A DNA stretch of 64,000 nucleotides, from NCBI GenBank assembly GCA_001465935.1, contig LNKV01000030.1, positions 317,443 through 381,442 of the forward strand. Direction: 5' to 3'. The translations under genes were made by a program, and so were the position numbers. Positions 22,386 to 33,556 of this stretch are shown here, piece after piece. Numbering within the stretch: the first letter of the stretch is position 1; every line of letters starts with the position of its first letter. The notes beneath the pieces were generated by a model. That model saw only the letters and a program-made list of their open reading frames with translations. It made no database searches and was not told the origin of the DNA. The DNA is from Clarireedia homoeocarpa (lineage: Eukaryota > Ascomycota > Leotiomycetes > Helotiales > Rutstroemiaceae).

Positions 22386-24840
22386 GGGGCAAAATCATAT
22401 GTTTGCCTCTATTGTACGCTTGTGCGACCACGTATCAGTATCATGATACGGCATGGGGGTGAAGCGAAGCGGTATAAATTCGTGCATCTCTAAGGTCGAA
22501 CACTCCGTGGACCACAAAATCTCTCATCAGGTGTGAGGAGTTTTAGAGTGGGGGGCTGTACGAGAATCTTCTTTGTTACAAACCCACACAGACGATGCAG
22601 ATAGCCTTCGAAAGGCTTTTTGTAGGGAGCAGCTGAGCTAGGTAAGGATTGGGGTGCGGGGCACGTGTCACCGAACTTTGAAGCATCGAGCCTCGAGCCT
22701 CTCGCGGAGAATACAACGCTGTGGGCTTAAGATGTAGAACGGCAGTATGATAAGGCTTCTTCCTTTCGAGGACGGGGAAAGCTATGAATAACCTGTAGAC
22801 CCGCCCAGTCAAGGGATACGGGTAGCAACTACAACCCCGCGATAAAAGGGTAAAGAGGCTGCTGCCAAGAAAATGCCAACCAAACAGAATAGCGAGGAAT
22901 GTCTTTTTTCGATACTGAAAAGCGACCATGTGAAAGCCAAATGCTTGCCAGACCTTACGGTACAAGTAAACACGACTCAACAGGAACACTAGCGGTAGAG
23001 ATAGGCAGTTCTACTGTCACTAGACTGCAAGAGAAGCCACTCGATACGACCATCACTGACCGGAAGGAAGCCTTTTGACGCAAACGGTGGTTTTTTTGGA
23101 TTGAGTGAGTCTTCACATACAGGGAAGTGTTTCTTAACCCCTCCTCGTCTCAGACAGCGTCTCTGCGAACCGATCGTCGATGAAGCACATGTACCTAACC
23201 TTATAGACCTAACTGGACTTTCTGTTGGAATCCGAGAAGCGGAAAACGGCGAGTATATGTTGATAGGGCGACAGGGCGACAACGGCGTTGGAACTGTTGA
23301 TGAAGAGAACAATTCCGCTCCACTCTGTCTGTACCTTTGCGCCTTGTACGAAGTAGAACTACTTGTTGTCCATCATCAGCATTTGGTCTTCTCCAGGTAA
23401 CCAGTAGTTAAAGTTTCGGAGCGTATAGAGTAAGCCCGAATGAGAAGGTTCTGATTGGCCGACGGTGGAGGAGGAGGTTCACAGTCGAGTTGAGAGCGGC
23501 ATACATTTCCGGTATTGAGTCTTTGACTCTTGGTAAGGCCGTAGGGGAAGAGAACATCCTTGCATCTGAGCTGGGTAAATGCCCCAAACCGGTCGTTTTT
23601 GGCCGATCCGGGTCGTGCCGATGCAGCTAATTCCCCATCGAGTAATAGATTGGCTCCCTTTCTGCCTTATGAGGCTAACAGTCGGCAAGGGCCCCAGGGA
23701 TTATTGGAATTATTTAACCCAGTCAAAATGCGCTGCATTCCAAGTAAAAGTTTGGAAAATCAGCCCACTTCATGGATTTCTCGTGCGTTCTGGCACCAAC
23801 AACTGCATTCCGGTCCAAGCACACGCTCTCCAAATTTCGCTTCCTCTCGATGCTATTCGTAGACGGAGGCTGACCGCAGCAACAAGCGTTTGCTTGCCCC
23901 TCTCACCCCTCCTCTGATAATTTGCTCTCGGATCCATCCTGGTAGGCAATCGTTACTTGCTCTGGCTCTCATGTGATGACTCCCGAAGAGAACTTTGGAA
24001 AGGGAAAGGAAAAGCAAAGGAAAAGCAAAGGAAAAGCAAAGGAAAAGTAAAGGAAAAGCAAAGGAAAGGAAAAGCAAAGGAAAAGCAAAGAGAAAGCAAA
24101 CGAAAAGTAAACGAAAAGCAAAGGAAAAGCAAACGAAAAGCAAAGGGATTTCGGAGAAGCTTCTCGGCAATTCTCCTTTCTTGCCCTTCGATGCAGGTAG
24201 TGCATAACGACAACCAGCAATTGGCAACTGAGCAACTAGGAACAATGCTGTACAGTAGCAGCTGCTGCAGCAAAGGGCAAAGGGCAAATGGCAGGTAACC
24301 TCAGGTCCCAGAGTAGCAGGTTATACGGATGTATGTTCATCGGATATCACTACCGCAATCTATCTTCTCGGCCTGCAGTTGCACTGTGCAGACTCGCAGC
24401 TCCAGTTCCTAAGCCGGCCTGTATCCTTCGTAGCCATGACCGTAACCCTATGGAGTCTTCCATAAAACAACGCTTTATTCCCTTCTTAAAGCCTACATGT
24501 TTGCATGTTTCCAATGGCGCTCTGAAATCCCTCTTCCTTCGCCGGAGTCCCCCGCCTTACGCCAAATCTGATATTCCACCACACCCGCAACACACCCGCA
24601 ACACACCTGGAGGTCTGGATCCTTCTCCACAATTCATCCAAACATCACATCATGCTTTCCCTGGAATCCTGATACTCGTATGATAACGAAGATTATCCGG
24701 CACTGAGGTCGAAGATTTTGAAAACGTCTACCTCAAGCATGGTCATCCTGAGAATTGCATCTTTCCGAAACCTACATGCACAGTGGAAGAAGTCAATCCC
24801 TCAACAGAGTATTTAAAAAGTCCCTTATCCCAAATATAGC
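22386..24840. other. Gene-poor stretch with one long plus frame
   Basis: There is no assignable gene. From 22999 to 23400 the plus strand is open for about 130 codons between TAG and TAA, with a protein-like composition but no early ATG (see findings). 23995-24150 is an 11-bp repeat array. The remainder shows only scattered short frames on both strands. Confidence 0.4.
23995..24150. repeat. 11-bp tandem repeat (AAAGGAAAAGC)
   Basis: About 13 copies of AAAGGAAAAGC with variants (AAACGAAAAGT). It is strictly purine-rich on the plus strand and could form a triplex. Because 11 is not a multiple of 3, all frames through it look like Lys/Arg- or Phe/Ser-rich repeats; these are not genes. Confidence 0.92.
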
Positions 24841-25176
24841 GGACGCCACTATCAACCCATACAAAGTACATATTCATATCACATTACCACATTTATCACA
24901 TTGTTTATCCAAACTCAGGTTGACAGCTTGACAGATCACCGATCATCCTGTCCTTCGTCATATCAAAGAAACACATACCATACCCACCACCAACCAACCT
25001 CCTTTGTCGAACAAATCAACCTCGGCAAACGTCACAGCTATTGACTACATTACATTTCATCAAAGCCTATCTATACAACTACACGCCCGCCTCAATCACG
25101 ACAATCGAAATCAAAATCTCAGTTGTAAGCTCGACTCGACTTACAACCATCTACCTTATCATATCGCACCTTCTCA
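24841..25176 (+). promoter_or_regulatory. Promoter/leader of bHLH gene
   Basis: AC-rich, pyrimidine-biased stretch upstream of ATG 25177, consistent with a long 5' leader. Small upstream frames exist (for example near 25004), but their use cannot be judged. Confidence 0.3.
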
Positions 25177-26776
25177 ATGGCAAATACAGCTTGCCAGAAT
25201 CCTGCCGTTGATTATTTTTCTCTATCACGGCAGCAGGCTGAAGTAAGTGCATCTTCCATTTGCAGCTCAATAGCACGAAGAGCAACAGGCTCTTCATTGA
25301 TAAACACTTATGTACCGGATCGCTCGGGAGTATATGTTCGACATCAAGTGTCTACTCTCGAAGTCACGGATTGCCTATTCTGATTCATTTGTGTCCAATT
25401 CTTATAAACTATCACGACAGAAAACTAACAGTTCCCATAGCAGAACACCTCGCCCTTTAACTGGGACAGTGAGCCAGCACTTGTCAATTCAGATTCCTGT
25501 GACTCTATTCTTCCATCACCGACTTCACCTATCTCATTTTTTTCTAAAGTTTCTTACGCACTACCCAAAGGGAATCCCCTACCAGCTTCTAACCAACGCA
25601 AAGCATCCACTAGTCAAGCGTTTGACTTCGGCACCTTTGAGGATTGGATGCGTTGGGACGATCCAGCCGACGCAGCCTTATCACCAACCTCGGATTTCTT
25701 CCCAGATCTGAAGCTCGAACCGCTTTCACCTACTATGAGTGGTCTTGAGTTGTCTCGCAACCTCCCAAATTTTAACTCAAACACCATTGACGAGGCAGCT
25801 GTCTTTGGAGAAGATAACCTTGTTGAAAACGGAGAACCACTCTTCCAGAGCGCCCAAAATAATCTAATGAGCTCACCAATCCTCGATATCCCACCACGGG
25901 AAGGCCTCTATTCGACTCCTCTTTCTTGGTCCCGTCCCCAGATGGGAAACGCAATCCCACAACTCCGTCGATCACAAACGGTTCCACAGCCACAGCAGCC
26001 AATAATGTACAGCAGAACCCTGACACCCCAAGAAGAAATCCAACTCCGAGCCATCGCGATGCCCCAAGCCCACTTAGCATCAAAAAGCTTCCCTGCCTCG
26101 CCAACTTCATCCACCGCATCACCCATTCAATCGCCTGTCACACGACCAACTCGTCCAATCAATTCTCACTCATCGAATTCATTAAAACGCAAATCATCAC
26201 ATAACTGTTCATCAGAATCTAATTCAGACGGCGAAGACGAGATGCCTACCCACTCATCAGCTCGCCATCCACCAATCAAGAAGACAGCACATAACATGAT
26301 CGAGAAACGCTACCGCACGAATCTCAACGATAAAATCGCACTTCTCCGAGACAGTGTTCCCAGTCTCAGAGTCATGACTAGGAAGTGCTCCCGAGGTGAG
26401 GGATACAAAGACAAAGACGGAGACGAAGATATGGAGGAAGATCTCCAGGGTCTGACCCCTGCGCACAAGCTGAACAAAGTATGCTTCTATCACCTACTCC
26501 TAAGCTTTAAGGAAATATTCATCTAACGAACCCAATTAGGCAACCGTACTTTCCAAAGCAACAGAATACATCGGCCATCTCGAAAAACGCAACAAGCATC
26601 TCCAAAAAGAGAACGCTTCCTTAATAGCAAGGATCGAAGCTTTTGAGTTGTTGCTCATGTCTCAACAATCCCAGACACGTCCATCTCCGCTGAATCCCAT
26701 GCAGCAGCAACAGCAACAGCAGCAGCAGCAGCAGCAGAAAGCAGGAAGTAATAACATGAAAACGGGGAGATCTTAA
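25177..26776 (+). CDS. SREBP-type bHLH-zip transcription factor, 446 aa
   Basis: Three exons: 25177-25242, 25441-26478, 26540-26776; 446 aa, phases closing. The N-terminus (MANTACQNPAVDYFSLSRQQAE then NTSPFNWDSEP) and the Asp/Trp-rich FDFGTFEDWMRWDD resemble an activation domain. The basic region reads HNMIEKRYRTNLNDKI (about residue 308). Tyr after EKR is the signature that separates SREBP-type from ordinary bHLH proteins. Helix 1 and helix 2 are separated by a long acidic loop (GYKDKDGDEDMEEDLQ); a short leucine zipper follows (EKRNKHLQKENASLIARIEAFELLL), then a poly-Gln run. No membrane segments follow, so unlike Sre1/SrbA it is not a membrane-anchored precursor. It fits the soluble SREBP-like fungal factors (SrbB type). 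Targets are not inferable. The first intron is 198 bp. Confidence 0.9.
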
Positions 26777-27234
26777 TTAATGGGAATTTCATGAAAAAAT
26801 CGGAGTTTTTATCGGCGTTCCGGATTAGGTGGGAAAATGGGAATGGGCTGGATGGATGGACGGACGGCAGGTTAAAAAAAGGATACCCAGATATGTATCT
26901 TTTGTGGCATACTGTAGAATCAGTAATGCAGTGTATTGAATTAAAGCTCTAGATGGCAGAGAAATCTAAACTCTATTGTTGTTGAGATATAATTTGACTA
27001 GTTGAGTCTAGTCTGGTGTATTTGAGCAAGTGCTAACTAAGCTTTATGTAAGATTAGCTTGAGAGATGGAAAATGTTCTTTCGAGCAATGCTAACTAAGT
27101 TAAAGAATACTAGCAGTTTGCTTCCGCGCCATACTTACTGTATATTATTCGTCGATGGTGGCGTCTACTATATTTATATCATATCTTCCTAGCTCCATAT
27201 TCAACCCCCCCCCCCCCCCCCTCTTTCTCCGCAT

Positions 27235-27283
<49 letters not shown>

Positions 27284-28239
27284 CCAGCCCCTCAAGCTGG
27301 TTCTAGTCAGTCAGCCCTATAGCTGCCCATACAATCAATCGCAAGCTTCCACTGCCTTCCTAAACTCGAAGCAGAGTGGCTCATGCCAGCCAACCCCGCA
27401 GCTGAACGAATGCTCATGCAAGTATTGTATTGTATTCTGCTGGCTATGTGCTCGATGCAGACAGATAGATAGATCATAGCTCAGGTGTTGCTTCTCAATG
27501 CGAAAGGAGGGCAGGCTAGCTGCGAGGAAAGAAAGGGGTGCATGTATGACTGTGAGTGATGTATGTTATCGCGTGGTTTGGAATCGTACAGTATGATATG
27601 ATATGATGTAATACTAACATGGCAGGTAGCTTGGAAGATGTGGATGCGAAGGGATTTTTCCATACACGGAGTTGAGAGATACGTACGGTGTATGAGAGGG
27701 TTGGAATGAATAGGATGGAGTTTCTCAAGAAGTACAGTACGTACTGCTCTTTGAGTTCGGAACGGCAAGGGATATATATATATATATAGATAGATAGATA
27801 GGGACGAGACAGCAATATTCAACAATCGAAGAAGACGCCTGGTGGTGACATATCTGGCTTGAGTGTAACTTCATCTGTGGAAGATGAGTCGTGTGGAGAT
27901 CGGTATTGCTAGCGCTGGCCTGAGGATTGGGTCTTGGGGAGGGGGGGGAGGTTCACTTTTCTTCGTACCAGGATAGGATGAGATGATTAGCAAGCGGCCA
28001 AGTGCTTAGAGAGGGTATCAAAAAATCTATTAAATATATCCGAATGTCCAAACCACATCAAGCAGCAACCAGTCTGCCATAACCCACACATCATAGCAAT
28101 TCACCCAACAAACCCGATCCGCTTCGCTTTCCCCCTATACGTCTAGCTATCTTCCGTGAACTGCAATCTAGCAAAAAATCTAACATCCTGCGCAAATACC
28201 TTTGACCCGTCTAACTAACTCAACCCAACGATCGCTCAA
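26777..28239. other. Gene-free stretch
   Basis: 3' UTR of the bHLH gene, a C tract (27207-27221), a CAGG array, a TA/TAGA microsatellite (27774-27800) and otherwise featureless DNA. The minus frames around 27481-27825 cross the TA repeat and look random. Confidence 0.5.
27232..27284. repeat. (CAGG)n microsatellite
   Basis: About 12 perfect CAGG units. Confidence 0.95.
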
Positions 28240-28767
28240 TTACAAAACAACCAAAACCAACACCACGCCCATAACGGTGAACATGCCTACAGCAACGAGA
28301 CTCTGCACGAAATTCACCCATATACCGCTGGTACGCGCTGCGGGAGGAGAAGTAGAGAGACGGCCTTCTTTGTTGATGGTGGAGGGGGGAAGAGTGCCGT
28401 AGCCGGTGGTGCGGGGCCAGTTTTTCTCTACGTCGATTGTATCGAAGGGTTGCTGTTCGGGGAGGTGACATGAGTTAGTTGTGTTTGCTTTGTTTGTTTG
28501 TTTAGCTGATTGGTTTTGGAGGGGAAAGGGGATAGATGGGGAAGGGCTTGGAATGGTTGGGGGAAGAGAACGGGAGGGGTGAGATTATTGAGAGGCAATG
28601 CGTGAAGGAGAGGAGGTGGAAGGGAAAAGGGAGAAGAAAGATGGAGAGAGTTTGGCAAGGGATGTCAGCGAAAAATGCAATAAGAGATAGGAAGGAAAGA
28701 TAAATACCATCATGCTAGGAGATTTTGGTTCGCTGGTGATCTTTTCAGGGAGAGTTTTGTATTCCAT
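28240..28767 (-). CDS. Small tail-anchored membrane protein (90 aa)
   Basis: Two exons on the minus strand, 28708-28767 and 28240-28452; 90 aa. The 255-bp intron (GTATTT..ACAG) joins in phase 0 and creates MEYKTLPEKITSEPKSPSMM followed by QPFDTIDVEKNWPRTTGYG. The middle is polar with a conserved-looking TTGYGTLPPSTINKEGR. The last ~25 residues form one membrane segment (VNFVQSLVAVGMFTVMGVVLVLVVL) reaching the C-terminus, so the protein is probably tail-anchored in the ER or mitochondrial outer membrane. No family is recognised. The exon 2 frame and the hydrophobic end are convincing; the donor is the weaker call. Confidence 0.65.
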
Positions 28768-30612
28768 CTTTGCGGTGGTTGTCGGAAGTGGTGGAGGGTT
28801 GGTATAAGATGATAGAAGATAGTCTATCAATTGATGTGTTATTATACAAGCAAGAGACTCGTAGTAAAGTAACAAGTATAAGATATACACCGGAAGTAAA
28901 GACTTTGAAGTTCAACTGTCAAGCAAAGACCGTAAGAATATATTGAAATAGTGGTGAAGACTAACTGCGATTTGCCTTTAAATAATGTTAAATGTTACAA
29001 TTTATATATTGTCCTTCTCTGGCTCTCTGGCTCCCCGACACCATCCCGAATGAAAAAAAGAGACACCTTATCGTGGCTACGCAAATAATTTTGGTGTGCG
29101 GTAGATATTCTGATAAGCCATGTGTGTCGGGTGCGGAACGCATGTGATAGATTTCGTGCGATTCTTATCTTATCCAGATAAGACAGATGGCACACTTCTA
29201 AATCAAGATGCCGACACACCCCTACGTGCATAGGTGACATTGTAGTTGCATATCCTTTTTTGATAGGACCCTTAAAATTTGGAAAATGAAAAGGTGGGAT
29301 TATGTTTTAGATTTGCTGTCAGCCGGCTCAAGAGGACAAGCCATTAGTTTGGTCGATGTCGAGTGTCGCGTGGGCACGTTGTGCATTGCGGTGCATATAG
29401 AATAAGAAATGACTTATTCCATAACTTATCTGTTGGACAGGAGATGCGTAGATTTGGGAAGCAGAATGACTCGGCGCTTTTTATGCTTCGAAAGTGTGAT
29501 AGGGAGACAAGATGTCGTGACTTCACGCAGTTGAGACATCCGCATGAGAGTCGCTCTCGATATAGCCGGAAGGTCAATTACAAGACACACGAGTCAATAA
29601 GGAAGGAAGACAATGTTCAGGTCTCGATCGACTGATATCAAGCACTCCACCTCGTCCGGATCGCACTTCCGCTAGGACAAATGGACAAATGCTACCCCTC
29701 AGCGTAGGTGTTTTTGGTCAGTATCCCAACCACGAATAGAGCTTGCTCGCAAGAACAAATTATTCTAGAACACAAACAACCTTCCGGCACATCAAGGAAG
29801 AGGCATGACTTTATGAAAGGATACTGTTGCACTTGCAGAGCCTTTCCAGTTGACTACTGATCAGGCTGGTCCGCGATTGAAACTATCCAATGCCACTTGC
29901 CTCCTGCAACACTGAAAGTATGCTACTCTCCGGATATTGTAGTGAGCGGTAGAGCTTATGACCTCTCGCGATCTGCATCAATCTGGGTGTGTAAAAGCCA
30001 CGCAAAGAAGCGTCGAGAAAGCCGCCGCACGAGCGAACATACATTGCCATTTAATACTCGCCCCGAGAGTCGAGCGACATGAGAGAGAATCTGGCGCGAC
30101 ATACCCTGTGAATTCGAACATAGTATGATAGAAGATTTGGTTCGTGGTTACCCCGAATATAAACGGCCTGCTGGTCTGCAAATCTACTTCCGAGAATGCC
30201 TCCGTCAGAAACAACTTCTTTTCAGAGTCTGGAGTGGGAGGTGATAGCACAGCGAAGAAGGCTCATTAGTCAGCGAGTGGCTGGTTCTGGAGCCACACAC
30301 ATAGCCATACATAGCCACACATAGCCACACATAGCCACACATAGCCACACATAGCCACACATAGCCACCACCGATATAGCCGATGCAATGAACCCTTCTC
30401 ACAATCAAGTTTTCGTTCATAAATTACGGAAACTAATATGTAAATATTTGTTCCCTCGTATTCGTACGTATTCGTGTCATGTTAGGCGACGTATAGTATA
30501 TATATTCACCCGGATCTTGGTCAGCTTCTGGACTACAAGTTTCTTTAATTTCCACTTGACAGCAACCACCCCACTTCCAATCTCTAATCCGACAGCTCGC
30601 ATCAGGGAAAAT
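28768..30612. other. Gene-free stretch
   Basis: 1.8 kb without a supported gene. Frames at 29344-29635 and 29897-30082 lack proper starts or protein-like content. It holds the 10-bp array at 30301-30369; the last 200 bases are probably the promoter of the SYLF gene. Confidence 0.5.
30301..30369. repeat. 10-bp tandem repeat (ATAGCCACAC)
   Basis: Seven copies, six nearly identical, of ATAGCCACAC about 240 bp upstream of the SYLF gene ATG; the unit is close to one helical turn. Confidence 0.93.
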
Positions 30613-31921
30613 ATGGCGTCCGCTTGGGAGAAGACGAAAACAGGCGGCAAAGCTGCATTTGACAAAGGATGGGCTGCCTTCGAAAAACTAGGAGGTCCAG
30701 TCAACAAACTAACAAATAAGATCGGATCGGAGGCTTTCTGGCCAACGGGGATGGACAAAGAGTGTGATAAGGCTGCTCGCATTCTCAAATCATTCTGTAG
30801 TATGTACCAAGTTGTGCCATCGATGGTGGCACTGACCAGCTAATATGCCGATAGAGGATGGGTTTCTTGCCGAAAAGACAGCGGATGCATCTGCAGATGC
30901 TGAAACGAAGAAGGCGGCTCAGCAAGATGGACCCAGGAAAGCACCAAAAGTACTTGTTAAAATACCTCAAAAAGTCGTCCAGAATTGTGTTGGGCTTGCA
31001 ATATATACCACGATGAGGTCAGGGCTATGGGTTTCTGGAGCAGGGGGTTCGGGTGTACTCTTAGCAAAGACCGAAGACGGCAACTGGGGACCGCCTTCGG
31101 GTATACTAATCCATACTCTTGGCATCGGCTTCATGGCCGGGATCGACATCTACGATTGTGTCATTGTTATTAACGACCGCAAGGCTCTGGATGCATTCAG
31201 TAAGGTTCGTGTCTCCTTGGGCGGTGAGATTTCTGTTGTTGCCGGACCCGTCGGTTCGGGTGGCATACTAGAGAGCGAGTTGTTGAAGAGCCGAAAGCCA
31301 TTATTCTCGTATATGAAGAGTAGAGGGTTGTACGCAGGGGCTCAGGTCGATGGCACAATTATTATTGAACGTAACGACGAGAATGCACGGTATTATGGGG
31401 AAAGAGTGCCGGTGGGCCAGGTTTTACAAGGCAAAGTAAAATCGATCCCGCCATCGGCAAGATTGTTGATGGAGGTTGTGAAGGATGCAGAGGGGAGGCC
31501 GAACCTAGACCAAGCGATTCTGCAGCAGGTTTACAACAAGCCGGCGCCAGGCGATGTGGAATTGGCCCAGCCGGGGGAAGCGAGCGAGGATGAGAAGAGG
31601 AAGTACGGGAACCCAAATACACCTGAGGGTTATGCAGCACAACAACAGCTGTATGGCTACCCGCAACAACCTGGTGGACATCTACATCAAGAGCCCGACA
31701 GTCAATACTATCCTCCACCGCCGCCGGGACCTCCGCCTCGCCACCAAGACAACCCCCCCGATTATTATCCTCCTCCACCACCCGGACCTCCTCCACAGCA
31801 ACAATCAGGAAGTGCTGCTCAACAATCAGGAAGTGCTGCTCAACAATCAGGAAGTGCTGCCTACCACAGCCCTCCCCCAGATGGCTACTACGCGCCCGAG
31901 AAACCAGCGCATCCAAACTAG
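30613..31921 (+). CDS. SYLF-domain (Ysc84/Lsb3-like, DUF500) protein, 417 aa
   Basis: Two exons, 30613-30799 and 30855-31921; 417 aa, in phase 1 (GTATGT..ATAG). Residues about 1-260 are a SYLF domain: WEKTKTGGKAAFDKGW, ECDKAARILKSFC, IPQKVVQNCVGLAIYTTMRSG, the Gly-rich GAGGSGVLLA, FMAGIDIYDCVIVIND, VSLGGEISVVAGPVGSGG, FSYMKSRGLYAGAQVDGTIIIER. SYLF domains bind phosphoinositides and, in Ysc84/Lsb3, actin at endocytic patches. The C-terminal ~130 residues are Pro/Gly/Tyr/Gln-rich, with two YYPPPPPGPP motifs (possible SH3/WW ligands) and three perfect copies of QQSGSAA. There is no SH3 domain of its own, unlike yeast Ysc84. A role in endocytosis or lipid binding is inferred from the domain. Confidence 0.93.
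31797..31860 (+). repeat. 21-bp coding tandem repeat
   Basis: Three copies of a 21-bp unit (CAACAATCAGGAAGTGCTGC plus T) in frame in the SYLF gene, encoding QQSGSAA three times; near identity suggests recent expansion. Confidence 0.9.
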
Positions 31922-32299
31922 AAATTGATCATTGCATTGATAGCGAATCATTGTACATTCGAGCCTGAGTTTTCTCTTTGTACGTCAAAGCAAAGTGTGC
32001 ACAGCAGTTTGTGAGTGACGCATAGCCCAGTATTCGGTTCAAAGGAGAAGATGCTGCAGCCAACCACTGTGTTTCATGACCAGCCTCGAGTCGTACATGG
32101 CATTTTGACCACGTGTGTATGCATGCTCCCATCGGAAATGTAACCATTTTTCACCAGCCGTAACCGTAGCACGGTCATTCCCCAAGAAGCTTACAACAAA
32201 TTTGGTCGCAAACGAACATGTTTCAAAGCAGATGCTTTGATATATGTCAGACCGCAAGACACCTCCTACGTCCAACAAGCTCACGCTCTACATCTCCTC
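31922..32299. other. Gene-free stretch
   Basis: SYLF 3' UTR and spacer; nothing recognised. Confidence 0.4.
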
Positions 32300-33230
32300 A
32301 GGAGCGGCAATGGTTGTCTTGAGGCATCTTGCTTTAGAGCTTCCTTGAAGGGATCCATGCTGCAAGCTTGAGATGTGGGGAAAGCACGGAACAAGCTTAA
32401 TCCGAAGATGTCATGGCCTGGAAGCTCTTTCTTTTCAATATCGTCACAGCCCTTTCAACCTCCGACTTCTCTGAGCTAAATGCGAGAACGTCATCGCCAC
32501 TCTTGTGGAAATCTTAAACCAATCATCCGGAGCCTCCAATTCGCTTGTACCTGTCGCTCGCTTGAACTTCGTGCAGAAATCACGGCGAATGAGCATCTCT
32601 TTTTGGCATCCATCTTCGACACTTGAATGCTACACTTTCTTCACTTCAGGATGCTCGCTTCTCCAGCCGTAGTGATCTTCCGGGATCTTCCCCGCCGTTG
32701 CAGTGCCGATTGACATCATTGGCTTGATGGCTTGAGGAAGATATATCCGTTTGCTACTGCATGATAGATCACAACACAGTATCCAAATCCTTCTCAGCAC
32801 ATTCAGCTCGTGCTACCGCACCATTATTCTCTAGCCAAATCAATTCCCGATTGGTGGCATATGGGCAGCTAATCGGTCGCCTCTAGATCTCGGATAGCTA
32901 AGGTTTCTTGCGCTTATCAAAGTCTTAGTCGCAGATCTCTTTATTTTCCGGCTGAAGCCCCATAAGAAGTTCAGTCGTCCCTCGATGAACATCTTTCAGC
33001 TTTTATCTCGTGCGTCATCATCATGGTCGTCACTTTTTATTCTTCTCTCTACCGCTAGAAAACAGTTTTGCCGGACACTGTTTCCGTGCATTTAAAAACG
33101 CAAACTACAACAGACTAGCATTCTGTTCGAATCGTTTTCATTCTTTACCTCTATCGAGTTCAAAGAGCATGCACTCTGAATTCTTTACAGTTAGCACTCC
33201 AGTAGGTTTAGTCTTAACTTGAAAACATAG
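32300..33230 (-). pseudogene. Stop-riddled gene relic, unrecognised
   Basis: The minus strand reads as a decayed protein. From about 33200 downward one finds NSECMLFELDRGKE, then NARKQCPAKLFSSGREKNKK, and near 32980 DVHRGTTELLMGLQPENKEICD, all in one frame but split by TAA/TAG/TGA codons. Next come CPYATNRELIWLENNGAVAR near 32850, DHYGWRSEHPEVKK near 32660, and MLIRRDFCTKFKRATGTSEL near 32590. The reading then shifts frame to DFHKSGDDVLAFSSEKSEV near 32510. At least six in-frame stops and one frame shift are present, and no splice set removes them. The composition is protein-like, but the family is not recognised. Repeat-induced point mutation or plain decay would both explain it. Confidence 0.45.
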
Positions 33231-33556
33231 AGCACGGTTAAGAGTTCAAGACACTATGGAGCATTCGTAAGTGAGCAATAAGTTCGAACGCAGTTTTATT
33301 TTTTACTAATTCGCAAACAAGTTAAAACTTTTTCGCCAACTCCATTTCTCCTATCCTCGACGACCTTATATCAATTGAAATAGTGCCCAATCAAAGACAG
33401 TCAGCATTCTGCCTCAAAATCCTGCTGTTGCATACGCCTACCGACCCCACGCACGGTCATCCGTCAGCTACATCGACTATTCACCAATCACGCTGCAGTC
33501 TTAGGAATCGTTAGTGTCGATAGGATTATTTCATACATAGGATAATACTTCATGAT

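Noticed and set aside
23853..24298. Overlapping Lys-rich (plus) and Phe-rich (minus) frames
   Set aside because: Produced by the 11-bp repeat, which is open in several frames at once.
30301..30369. CRISPR-like direct repeats
   Set aside because: Copies are contiguous 10-bp units without spacers in eukaryotic DNA.
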